From positions 1 through 5,552 of the forward strand of contig JAFUGB010000063.1 in NCBI GenBank assembly GCA_017469605.1: a stretch of 5,552 bases of DNA. Direction: 5' to 3'. A program made the position numbers and the translations under genes. Of this stretch, positions 1 through 5,552 are shown piece by piece; position 1 is the first letter of the stretch; each line of letters begins with the position of its first letter. The notes beneath the pieces are model-generated. The model made no database searches and was not told the DNA's origin. It saw only the letters and a list, made by a program, of their open reading frames with translations. This DNA is from Clostridia bacterium. Its GTDB lineage: Bacteria; Bacillota; Clostridia; Christensenellales; Aristaeellaceae.

Positions 1-2
1 CC

Positions 3-31
3 ATTATACAGCTTTTGCCGTGCATTGTCAA
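3..31 (-). promoter_or_regulatory. Divergent sigma-70/sigma-A promoter, perfect consensus, firing leftwards
   Basis: Read on the minus strand, there is a TTGACA -35 box (plus-strand 26-31) and a TATAAT -10 box (plus-strand 3-8) separated by exactly 17 bases. Both hexamers match the housekeeping consensus at 12 of 12 positions with the optimal spacing. The start site would fall just outside the left edge, so the gene it drives is not visible. The AT-rich stretch at about 31-57 lies directly upstream of this -35 and could act as an UP-like element for both divergent promoters. The match is seen directly; activity is inferred. Confidence 0.75.
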
Positions 32-59
32 AAAAAGTTGAATTTTTAAAAGGATTTGC

Positions 60-87
60 TTGACGGCAGGGCAAACCATGATATACT
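60..87 (+). promoter_or_regulatory. Sigma-A promoter with extended -10 for the MATE gene
   Basis: A TTGACG -35 box (60-65) and a TATACT -10 box (82-87) are separated by 16 bases, with a TG dinucleotide at 79-80 forming an extended -10 (TGATATACT). Transcription should begin near 94, leaving a leader of about 29 nt before the ATG at 123. The promoter overlaps the in-frame TTG at 60 and ATG at 78, which rules both out as translation starts for this transcript. The -35 lies 28 bp from the -35 of the minus-strand promoter, so one regulator bound between them could control both directions. Confidence 0.72.
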
Positions 88-110
88 GGATGTTGCATAT
101 CAAACCAATG

Positions 111-116
111 AAAGGA
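111..116 (+). promoter_or_regulatory. Ribosome binding site deciding the MATE start
   Basis: AAAGGA at 111-116 lies six bases before the ATG at 123, a normal Shine-Dalgarno distance. The alternative in-frame ATG at 108 overlaps this motif and has no purine-rich motif of its own. This supports 123 as the start rather than 60, 78 or 108. Confidence 0.65.
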
Positions 117-122
117 TACATT

Positions 123-1487
123 ATGGCCGGACAACGCAGAAGTGTGGATATGACCCAGGGCAGCATTCCAAGGCTGCTGCTTTCCTTCGCCCTGCCTATG
201 CTGATCGGGCAAATTTTCCAACAGCTATACAGCACGGTGGACAGCGTAGTGGTGGGCCGTTTTGTGGGCAAGGAAGCCCTGGCTGCCGTGGGCTCCACCG
301 GCAGTGTGATCAATTCGCTGATCGGCTTTTTCACCGGCCTGGCCATGGGAGCGGGCGTGGTGATCTCGCAGTTTTTCGGGGCCAGGGACCATAAGGGCGT
401 GCACGACGCCGTGCACACCGCGCTGCTGCTCACGCTGGTTGCCGCCGTGGTTGTTACGGCCCTGGGTGTGTCGGTAACGCCTGTGCTGCTCCGGCTCATG
501 GATACGCCTGAGGATGTGCTGGAGGGCGCCATCCTTTATCTGCGCATCTATTTTGCGGGCATTGGCGGGCTCATGTTCTACAACATCGGCAGCGGTATCC
601 TGCGCGCCGTGGGGGACAGCCGCAGGCCGCTGTATTTCCTGATCTTTTCGGCCAGCATGAATGTGGCGCTGGATTTGCTGTTTGTCATCGCTTTCCGCAT
701 GGGCGTGGCGGGCGTGGCCTGGGCCACCATTATTTCCCAGTTCCTTTCGGCGCTGCTTACGCTGTTTGTGCTCAGCCGCAGCGAGGAAAGCTACCGACTG
801 ATCCCCCGGGACCTTCGCATCCATGGGCATATCCTGCGCAGGATCCTGGCCTTTGGCCTGCCGGGCGGCTTGCAGAACAGCATCGTTTCCTTCTCTAATG
901 TATTCGTCCAGGCTTACATCAATGCGTTCCAATCCTCCTGCATGGCGGGCTGGGCCAGCTATAACCGGCTGGATGCCTTTGCCTGGCTGCCCATGATGTG
1001 CATCGGCATGGCCAATACCACGTTTGTGGGGCAGAATGTGGGCGCGGGCAATATCCGCCGGGCCAGGGAGGGCACCCGCGCCGCCGTGCTAATGGACTAC
1101 GCGGGCACGGCAGTCATCGTGGTGGGCCTGATGCTGTTTGCCGACGGCGCGCTGGGGCTGTTCAATAGCGATGCCGAGGTGATCGCCTATGGCCGCCGGT
1201 TCATCCTGTACCTGTCACCCTTCTACATTCCCTTCTGCGCTTCCCAAATCTACGCCGGAGCGCTGCGCGGCGCGGGGGATTCGCTGTCGCCCATGCTGAT
1301 CACGCTGTTTTCCTTTGTGGTTTTCCGCCAGACGTATCTGTTCATCGGCACAAAATTCATACAGGATCCGCTGTTTGTGGGGCTCAGCTATCCCGCGGGA
1401 TGGCTGCTGAGCAGCACCATCATGTACATTGTATACCACAAGGGACGTTGGGAAAAGAAGGAAAAAATCACGCTGCGGACAGCCTGA
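123..1487 (+). CDS. MATE family efflux transporter (Na+- or H+-coupled multidrug antiporter)
   Basis: This is an inner-membrane antiporter of 454 residues, the usual MATE length, expected to export cationic drugs or metabolites in exchange for Na+ or H+. The protein is almost entirely hydrophobic segments, consistent with 12 helices in two homologous halves. Helix 1 carries the family-typical run LYSTVDSVVVGRFVG (about 35-49), with an aspartate at 40 at the position often acidic in MATE proteins. Pseudo-repeat marks are visible: G158-ILRAVGDS-166 in the first half and G379-ALRGAGDS-387 in the second, plus GQNVGAGN at 303-310 at the start of the second-half core. The C-terminus is a short basic tail (KGRWEKKEK). 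The start at 123 is chosen because the promoter overlaps the upstream in-frame codons and AAAGGA sits at 111. It has its own promoter, and no hairpin terminator is evident after its stop, so some read-through into the ABC operon is possible. The family call is secure. Substrate and coupling ion cannot be read from the sequence. Confidence 0.95.
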   Translation: MAGQRRSVDMTQGSIPRLLLSFALPMLIGQIFQQLYSTVDSVVVGRFVGKEALAAVGSTGSVINSLIGFFTGLAMGAGVVISQFFGARDHKGVHDAVHTALLLTLVAAVVVTALGVSVTPVLLRLMDTPEDVLEGAILYLRIYFAGIGGLMFYNIGSGILRAVGDSRRPLYFLIFSASMNVALDLLFVIAFRMGVAGVAWATIISQFLSALLTLFVLSRSEESYRLIPRDLRIHGHILRRILAFGLPGGLQNSIVSFSNVFVQAYINAFQSSCMAGWASYNRLDAFAWLPMMCIGMANTTFVGQNVGAGNIRRAREGTRAAVLMDYAGTAVIVVGLMLFADGALGLFNSDAEVIAYGRRFILYLSPFYIPFCASQIYAGALRGAGDSLSPMLITLFSFVVFRQTYLFIGTKFIQDPLFVGLSYPAGWLLSSTIMYIVYHKGRWEKKEKITLRTA

Positions 1488-1496
1488 AGAATTGTC

Positions 1497-1525
1497 TTGA
1501 ATCGCTGGAAAAGATATGATAGAAT
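1497..1525 (+). promoter_or_regulatory. Sigma-A promoter of the ABC transporter operon
   Basis: TTGAAT (1497-1502) and TAGAAT (1520-1525) are separated by the ideal 17 bases, and TG at 1517-1518 makes an extended -10 (TGATAGAAT). Transcription should start near 1532, about 100 nt before the binding-protein ATG. It begins ten bases after the MATE stop codon, so the ABC operon has its own promoter despite the short gap. The -10 shares the TGATA core with the MATE promoter. An overlapping TATGAT at 1515-1520 gives a 12-bp spacing and is less likely. Confidence 0.72.
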
Positions 1526-1561
1526 GTTCATGCATAAAGGCAAGCCGTTATATTTTCTTGT

Positions 1562-1609
1562 GGAAGGCCGCAAAGGCTTTTTCGGCACATCGAGGCGCGA
1601 ACGCCTTGA
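1562..1609 (+). promoter_or_regulatory. 5' leader with two hairpins before the binding-protein gene
   Basis: The predicted leader (about 1532-1631) contains two stem-loops. The first pairs AAGGCC (1564-1569) with GGCTTT (1575-1580), including one G-U, across a GCAAA loop. Outer G-U pairs are possible, and the 3' arm is T-rich. The second pairs TCGAGGCG (1590-1597) with CGCCTTGA (1602-1609) across a CGAA loop, with one G-U. Its 3' end is eight bases before the AGAGGTGG ribosome binding site. Alternative pairings exist: AAGCC at 1542-1546 with GGCTT at 1575-1579, or GCCG at 1567-1570 with CGGC at 1583-1586. The pairings are seen; a role in mRNA stability, translation or attenuation is speculative. 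I do not recognise a known riboswitch class. Confidence 0.35.
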
Positions 1610-1631
1610 AAATAGAGAAAGAGGTGGAACC

Positions 1632-3149
1632 ATGAAAAAACTGTTTGCCCTGGCTTTGGCCCTGGTCATGGCCCTGTCCCTGCTGTCCGGCGCGATGGCG
1701 GAGGAAAACGTGCTGCGCTACGGCGTGGATGCCGATGCCGCAGGCGGGTTTGATCCCCATACCATTTCCGCCGTTGCTTCCATGCGTATGATCGGCCAGA
1801 TGTACAATACGCTGGTGGATGTGGATGAAAACCTGAACGTGATTCCCGAGCTGGCCACCAGCTGGGAGCAGCCCGACGATACCACGTATATCTTCCATCT
1901 GGCGGATAACGTGACCTTCCATTCCGGCCGCAGGATGACCGCGGAGGATGTCAAGTATTCCTTTGAGCGCATCCTGGATCCCGCTGTGGGCGCGCTGGGC
2001 AATTCCTCCAGCTATGTGGGCGATATCGATACCGTGGAAGCGGTGGATGAACTGACGGTGAAAATCACCCTCAAAAATATCAACGCCCCCTTCCTGGCCA
2101 ACCTGTCCTCCTCCTACTGCTCCATCGTGGATAAGGATGTGGTGGAAGCCAACGACGGCAGCCTGCTGCTGGCTGACGGCGGCACCGGCCCCTATACCCT
2201 GGGCGAATGGGTTCCCGATAACCATGTGACCGTGAACGCCTATGCCGATTATTTTGACGAAGCCGGCAAGGCATCCTTTGACGCCATCGAATTCTATGTC
2301 ATGACGGACGCCTCCGCCCGCCTGGCCGCCCTGCGCACCGGCGCGGTGGACCTGATCGTGGCCGATACCGCCATGCTGGACCTGGTGGAAGGCGATGACA
2401 GCATCCAGGTGGTTTCCTATCAGAGCCGCAACTATACCGGCCTGTTCCTCAATGTGAACCGGGCGCCCTTTGATAATCCGCTGGTGCGCCAGGCCGTCAA
2501 CCTGGCCCTGGATCGCGAGGAGATCATTGAGTTCGCCTTCAACGGCAAAGCCACCGTTTCCGGCTTTGTGCCCGCTTCCCTGGGCCACTGGGCCGTGGAC
2601 GTGACCGAAAACGAATATTACACCCAGAACATCGAAAAGGCCAAGCAGCTCCTGGCCGAAGCCGGCTATCCCAACGGCTTTGAAACCAACATCATCGTGG
2701 GCCTGCTGGACAGTATCCGCGATACCGGCCTGGTGGTGGAGCAGCAGCTCTCCGAGATCGGCATCAAGGTGAACGTGCAGGATGTGGAGCGCGGCCAGTA
2801 TCTGGACGCCTGGAACGGCCATGACTTTGATATCATGGTGTGCCAGAACGGCGCCGGTTCTGATCCCAGCCGCGCGGTGGCCTTCTTCTTCAAGACCGGC
2901 TCCTCCGCCAACATCCAGGATTACTCCAATGCCCGCGTGGATGAGCTGTGCGAGCTGGCCGTGGCCACCTCCGATGCCGCCGTGCGCGAGGAATACTACA
3001 AGGAAGCCATCAACATCATCCTGGACGACTGCATCGTGGCCATCGTGGCCAGCCCCCAGGAATACTTCCTGGCTTCCCCCGCGCTGCAGGGCTTTGCCCC
3101 CAACGCTTCCAACGCCAATAACTTTGCCGGCGTGACCCTGGCCAAGTAA
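1632..3149 (+). CDS. ABC transporter substrate-binding protein, family 5 (peptide/nickel/opine type)
   Basis: This is the extracytoplasmic receptor of the importer, 505 residues, normal for SBP family 5 (DppA/OppA-like). An N-terminal signal peptide has KK at 2-3, a hydrophobic core at about 4-18 and an AMA cleavage motif, with predicted cleavage after A23. There is no cysteine near the cleavage site, so it does not look like a lipoprotein. The family signature is at 93-117: NVTFHSGRRMTAEDVKYSFE followed by RILDP. Other typical elements are GTGPY at 184-188 (normally 'GTGPY/F' before the hinge) and LFLNVNRAPFDNPLVRQAV at about 271-289, where the chain returns between lobes. The start is fixed by GAGGTGG at 1621-1627 and by the signal peptide; upstream in-frame TTG 1497 and ATG 1529 lie at or before the predicted transcription start. 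Codons favour GCC, GGC and AAG, consistent with high expression. Permeases follow after 157 bp containing a stem-loop. The substrate is unresolved: peptides are the default, but nickel, glutathione or oligosaccharide binders share this fold. Confidence 0.94.
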   Translation: MKKLFALALALVMALSLLSGAMAEENVLRYGVDADAAGGFDPHTISAVASMRMIGQMYNTLVDVDENLNVIPELATSWEQPDDTTYIFHLADNVTFHSGRRMTAEDVKYSFERILDPAVGALGNSSSYVGDIDTVEAVDELTVKITLKNINAPFLANLSSSYCSIVDKDVVEANDGSLLLADGGTGPYTLGEWVPDNHVTVNAYADYFDEAGKASFDAIEFYVMTDASARLAALRTGAVDLIVADTAMLDLVEGDDSIQVVSYQSRNYTGLFLNVNRAPFDNPLVRQAVNLALDREEIIEFAFNGKATVSGFVPASLGHWAVDVTENEYYTQNIEKAKQLLAEAGYPNGFETNIIVGLLDSIRDTGLVVEQQLSEIGIKVNVQDVERGQYLDAWNGHDFDIMVCQNGAGSDPSRAVAFFFKTGSSANIQDYSNARVDELCELAVATSDAAVREEYYKEAINIILDDCIVAIVASPQEYFLASPALQGFAPNASNANNFAGVTLAK

Positions 3150-3167
3150 ACCGGCATCCAATACGGG

Positions 3168-3202
3168 CAGGCGCGGTGCGATAACGCCGCGCCTGTACTT
3201 TT
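3168..3202 (+). terminator. Stem-loop after the binding-protein gene: partial terminator or mRNA-stabilising hairpin
   Basis: CAGGCGCGG (3168-3176) pairs perfectly with CCGCGCCTG (3187-3195). Two further inner pairs (U-G and G-C) close a six-base CGATAA loop, giving about 11 bp of very GC-rich stem. It begins 18 bases after the SBP stop. The following tract is only TACTTTT (3196-3202), so U-richness is weak for full termination. Its position between binding-protein and permease genes matches elements known in other ABC operons that let the binding protein be made in excess, by partial termination or by blocking 3' exonucleases. Confidence 0.6.
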
Positions 3203-3244
3203 CGCCTGGGAAAGGCTGTGCGCGGCAATGCGCGTTTTCTTTGG

Positions 3245-3270
3245 TTCTTTGCCTTTTGTAAAAGGAAGAA
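3245..3270. repeat. Imperfect palindrome in the SBP-permease intergenic region
   Basis: CCTTTT (3252-3257) and AAAAGG (3260-3263 plus GG to 3265) form a 6+6 inverted repeat around GT. With a two-base bulge (3250-3251), the symmetry extends to TTCTT (3245-3249) against AAGAA (3266-3270). It could be a weak RNA hairpin or a DNA operator. No credible promoter hexamers were found beside it, so neither role is established. Confidence 0.3.
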
Positions 3271-3306
3271 CACGTTTTCGCTCTATTACGGCAGAAGGAG
3301 CATGGT

Positions 3307-4251
3307 ATGCGCGATTATATCATCCGGCGGCTGCTGTCGCTGATCCCCATACTGATCGGCGTGAGCATCGCGATATTTATCATCATGCAGCTGATCCCCG
3401 GCGATGTGGTGTCCGGCATCCTGGGCATTGAGGAAACGCCCGAGCTGCGGGCCATGTGGGAGGCCAAGCTGGGGCTGGATAAGCCGCTGGTCCAGCAGTA
3501 CTTTTCCTGGATCGGCAAGGCGCTCACCGGCAACTTTGGCGAATCCTTCCGCACGGGCGCGCCGGTGTTCCCGGAGATCATGATCAGGTTCAAAATATCC
3601 GCGGAGCTGGCCATCCTGGCCTGCGTGATCGCCTGGATCATCGCGCTGCCCCTGGGCATCCTGTCCTCGCTCAAGCGCAACAGCGTCATTGACCGGATCG
3701 TCCGCGTGGTGGCGCTGCTGGGCGTTTCGGTGCCCAATTTCGCTTCGGCCACGCTGCTGATCCTGTTTTTCTCCAAGGCTTTCCATTATTACACGCCGGT
3801 CAAGTATGTGGGCCTGTTTGAAAATTTCGGCACCAACATGGAAATCATGCTGCTGCCCGCCTTTATCCTGGGTTCGGTCATGGCCGGATCGGTAATGCGC
3901 ATGACCCGTTCCTCCATGCTGGAGGTGCTGCGCCAGGATTATATCAAGGCTGTCCGCGCCAAGGGCGCGCCCGAACGGGTCACCATCTTCCGCCATGCCT
4001 TCAAAAACAGCTCCATTCCCATCGTAACGCTGATCGGCATGCAGATCGGCGGCCTGATGGGCGGCACGGTGGTGATTGAGCAGATCTTCTCCATTCCCGG
4101 CCTGGGCCAGTATGTGCTTACCGGCATCTCCCAGCGGGATTTCCCGGTGGTGCAGGGCTGTGTGCTGTTCATCGCGTTCCTGTATGTGATCATTAACCTT
4201 TTGGTGGATATCCTGTATACCTACATCGATCCCAGGATCACCTACAGCTGA
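3307..4251 (+). CDS. dppB: ABC transporter permease, DppB/OppB type
   Basis: This is the first transmembrane subunit of the importer, 314 residues, the usual DppB length. The N-terminus fits the family exactly: a short cytoplasmic RDYIIRR, then helix 1 (about 9-30) ending in QLIPGD at 28-33. A large external loop follows, with GNFGESFRTGAPV, before the five-helix BPD_transp_1 core. The EAA loop that contacts the ATPase runs from about 211 (DYIKAVRAKGAPE, with the conserved glycine at 220) to about 235. VVIEQIFSIPGLGQ (255-268) and QRDFPVVQG (276-284) are strong DppB marks, as is the C-terminal YIDPRI. AAGGAG at 3295-3300 lies six bases before the ATG. An out-of-frame ATG at 3302 is too close to that site to compete. 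It is 16 bp upstream of its partner permease. The symbol denotes subunit class; transported substrate is not shown. Confidence 0.94.
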   Translation: MRDYIIRRLLSLIPILIGVSIAIFIIMQLIPGDVVSGILGIEETPELRAMWEAKLGLDKPLVQQYFSWIGKALTGNFGESFRTGAPVFPEIMIRFKISAELAILACVIAWIIALPLGILSSLKRNSVIDRIVRVVALLGVSVPNFASATLLILFFSKAFHYYTPVKYVGLFENFGTNMEIMLLPAFILGSVMAGSVMRMTRSSMLEVLRQDYIKAVRAKGAPERVTIFRHAFKNSSIPIVTLIGMQIGGLMGGTVVIEQIFSIPGLGQYVLTGISQRDFPVVQGCVLFIAFLYVIINLLVDILYTYIDPRITYS

Positions 4252-4267
4252 GAAAGGAGGAGCGCAG

Positions 4268-5149
4268 ATGAAACTGTTAAAAACCAACAGACCGGTAAAA
4301 AATCGCGCGCTTCCCGGCAATGAAAGCCTGCTGCGCCAGCTTTGGAACGATCCCATGGGCCGGGCGGGCATGATCGGCGTGGGCATCGTGATCCTGATGG
4401 CCATTTTTGCCCCCTGGATTGCCCGGTATGACGTGGCCAAAATGCATGCCAAGGATAAGCTGATCAGCCCATGCGCCGCTTACTGGTTCGGCACCGATAA
4501 CTTTGGCCGCGATGTGTTCAGCCGCATCGTGTACGGCGCCCGGGTATCGCTGGTGGTGGGCATCGTGGCCGTGGGCATCGCCGCGGGCTTCGGCTACCTG
4601 TTCGGCATGATCGCCGGTTTTTTTGAGGGCAGGACCGAAACGGTGATCATGATGGTGATGGACGTTATTTTCGCCTTTCCGTCCATCCTGCTGGCGCTGT
4701 TCATTGTGGCGGCGCTGGGGCCCAGCATCGTCAATACCATGATCGCCATTGGCATCGTGAATATCCCGGTATTCGCCCGCACGGTGCGCGCATCGGTGAA
4801 AACGGTTAAGTCCACCGACTATAGCGCCAACGCCCGTTCCATCGGCCTCAAAAAAATGAAGATACTCTTTAAACACGTAACGCCCAACGTGATGGCGCCC
4901 TTCACCGTGCAGGCCACGCTGGCACTTTCCGGCGCCATCCTCACCGAGGCTTCCATGAGCTTCCTGGGCCTGGGCATCCAGCCGCCCAATCCCTCCTGGG
5001 GCTCCATGCTTTCCGATGCCCGCAAGTTCATGGAGCGGGCGCCCTGGCTGGTTATTTTTCCGGCGCTGTTCATCATTATGACCATCCTTTCCTTCAACAT
5101 CCTGGGAGACGCGCTGCGGGATGTGCTGGATCCCAAGCTGAAGCTGTAA
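4268..5149 (+). CDS. dppC: ABC transporter permease, DppC/OppC type
   Basis: This is the second transmembrane subunit, 293 residues, normal for DppC, forming the heterodimeric pore with the preceding permease. It begins with a basic cytoplasmic tail of about 20 residues and the OppC_N motif LWNDPMGRAG (25-34), then helix 1 (about 35-52). The hallmark FGTDNFGRDVFSRIVYGARV spans 74-93, just before the core domain. The EAA loop starts at D184 (DYSANARSIGLKKMKI, glycine at 193) and continues through HVTPN (203-207). ILTEASMSFLGLGIQPPNP (224-242) followed by SWG is diagnostic of DppC, as is the closing GDALRDVLDPKL. The ribosome binding site AAAGGAGG (4253-4260) is a near-perfect anti-SD match seven bases before the ATG. 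The gap of 16 bp before it and 13 bp after it indicates one transcript with its neighbours. Confidence 0.95.
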   Translation: MKLLKTNRPVKNRALPGNESLLRQLWNDPMGRAGMIGVGIVILMAIFAPWIARYDVAKMHAKDKLISPCAAYWFGTDNFGRDVFSRIVYGARVSLVVGIVAVGIAAGFGYLFGMIAGFFEGRTETVIMMVMDVIFAFPSILLALFIVAALGPSIVNTMIAIGIVNIPVFARTVRASVKTVKSTDYSANARSIGLKKMKILFKHVTPNVMAPFTVQATLALSGAILTEASMSFLGLGIQPPNPSWGSMLSDARKFMERAPWLVIFPALFIIMTILSFNILGDALRDVLDPKLKL

Positions 5150-5162
5150 GGGAGGGCGAAGG

Positions 5163-5552
5163 ATGAAAAACCTGCTGGAAATCAGAAATCTGAAAATTAC
5201 CACCCTTCGGGGCAAAAATACCGTCCGGCTGCTGGACAAGGTGGACCTGGACATCAAAAAGAAATGCTCCTTTGGCATCGTGGGCGAATCGGGCTGCGGC
5301 AAGAGCATTACCGCCAACGCCATATTGGGCTTGCTGCCCTATCCGCTCAGGGTCAGCGAGGGCTCCATCCGCTATGACAGCAAGGAGGGGGAAAAAGAGC
5401 TGACCAGGCTTGGCAAAAAGGAGCTGCGCAACGTGCGCGGCCGGGAAATTTCCATGATTTTTCAGGAGCCCATGACGTCGCTGGATCCCATTTTTACTGT
5501 GGAAATGCAGATGTATGAGGCCATTTCCTTCCATCACCCGGAGCAGAGCCGC
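5163..5552 (+). CDS. dppD: ABC transporter ATP-binding protein, DppD/OppD type (3' end beyond window)
   Basis: This partial CDS gives the first 130 residues of a cytoplasmic ATPase that would normally be about 320-340 long. It opens with LLEIRNLKITTLRGKNTVRL, the usual A-domain start. Walker A is GESGCGKS at 41-48. The Q-loop is Q101 within MIFQEPMTSLDP (98-109), the signature of the peptide-transporter ATPase subfamily. The ABC signature, Walker B, H-loop and C-terminal oligo_HPY domain lie past the right edge. In the segment after the Q-loop (FTVEMQ, 111-116), E114 stands where relatives usually have glycine (VGxQ). The ribosome binding site GGGAGGG (5150-5156) overlaps the base after the previous stop and is six bases from the ATG. 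The reading frame stays open to the window end. A DppF/OppF partner ATPase is expected next. Confidence 0.93.
   Translation, partial: MKNLLEIRNLKITTLRGKNTVRLLDKVDLDIKKKCSFGIVGESGCGKSITANAILGLLPYPLRVSEGSIRYDSKEGEKELTRLGKKELRNVRGREISMIFQEPMTSLDPIFTVEMQMYEAISFHHPEQSR

Noticed and set aside
60..122. Upstream in-frame starts for the MATE gene (TTG 60, ATG 78, ATG 108)
   Set aside because: 60 and 78 lie within the promoter, before the expected transcription start. 108 overlaps the AAAGGA motif that properly serves the ATG at 123. Residues added upstream do not resemble MATE N-termini.
225..932. 235-codon minus-strand frame antisense to the MATE gene
   Set aside because: Its composition is low-complexity His/Gln/Arg/Gly with no domain, and it lies wholly inside a secure MATE coding sequence.
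1497..1631. In-frame 45-residue N-terminal extension of the binding protein (TTG 1497 or ATG 1529)
   Set aside because: Both codons lie at or before the predicted transcription start near 1532, and an extension would bury the signal peptide. The GAGGTGG site supports 1632.
1548..3161. 537-codon open frame on the minus strand, antisense to the binding-protein gene
   Set aside because: It is rich in Gly, His, Val and Gln with no recognisable domain, as expected from the complement of GCC/GGC-rich codons. The plus strand encodes a clear family 5 binding protein with signal peptide and ribosome binding site.
3216..3236. Second possible terminator: TGCGCG repeated around GCAA, followed by TTTTCTTT
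   Set aside because: The TGCGCG copies are direct rather than inverted. The best hairpin is only four strong pairs (GCGC with GCGC) plus wobbles, too weak to call.
3228..3431. 67-codon plus-strand frame overlapping the permease start
   Set aside because: It has no ribosome binding site, overlaps the well-supported permease in another frame, and has no recognisable protein features.
3286..5323. Two long minus-strand frames (3286-4452 and 4277-5323) antisense to the permeases
   Set aside because: Both are His/Asp/Gly-rich shadow translations of well-supported permease genes. They span gene boundaries without any matching promoter or ribosome binding site.
1..5552. CRISPR arrays, tRNA/rRNA genes, insertion sequences, attachment sites
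   Set aside because: I looked for regularly spaced repeats, tRNA-like TPsiC arms, transposase motifs and terminal inverted repeats and saw none. The window reads as ordinary chromosomal transporter genes.

Overview
The window looks like chromosomal DNA from a fairly GC-rich member of the Bacillota (Clostridia-type). The evidence is strong AGGAGG-type ribosome binding sites 6-7 nt before nearly every start, sigma-A promoters with an extended -10 (TGATA) in front of two genes, and protein sequences that read like gut Clostridia homologues. A narrower placement (for example Christensenellales-like) is only a guess. All complete genes are on the + strand. Long antisense ORFs are by-products of GC-rich third codon positions.

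Layout. Positions 1-122 are a regulatory region with two back-to-back promoters. A perfect-consensus promoter on the minus strand (-35 at 26-31, -10 at 3-8) fires leftwards out of the window. An extended -10 promoter on the plus strand (60-87) drives the first gene. That gene (123-1487) encodes a MATE-family multidrug/cation antiporter and appears to be monocistronic. A second extended -10 promoter (1497-1525) follows its stop almost immediately. After a roughly 100-nt leader with two small hairpins comes an ABC transporter operon of the dipeptide/oligopeptide (Dpp/Opp, PepT) class. Its order is a family 5 solute-binding protein (1632-3149), an intergenic stem-loop (3168-3202), a DppB-type permease (3307-4251), a DppC-type permease (4268-5149) and the start of a DppD/OppD-type ATPase (5163 to the window edge, first 130 residues). 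A second ATPase of the DppF/OppF type is expected just beyond the right edge.

How the genes work together. The binding protein would capture a peptide-like or other small solute outside the membrane. It delivers it to the B/C permease heterodimer, and the D/F ATPases power import. The specific substrate cannot be read from the sequence. The stem-loop after the binding-protein gene fits the usual arrangement in which binding protein is made in excess over permeases and ATPases. The MATE exporter is a separate transcription unit with no evident functional link to the importer.

Novelty. I see no previously undescribed system here. The points worth a second look are regulatory: the divergent perfect-consensus promoter, the hairpin leader and the intergenic stem-loop. 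A further point is the binding protein's signal peptide, which lacks the lipobox cysteine usual for Gram-positive binding proteins.
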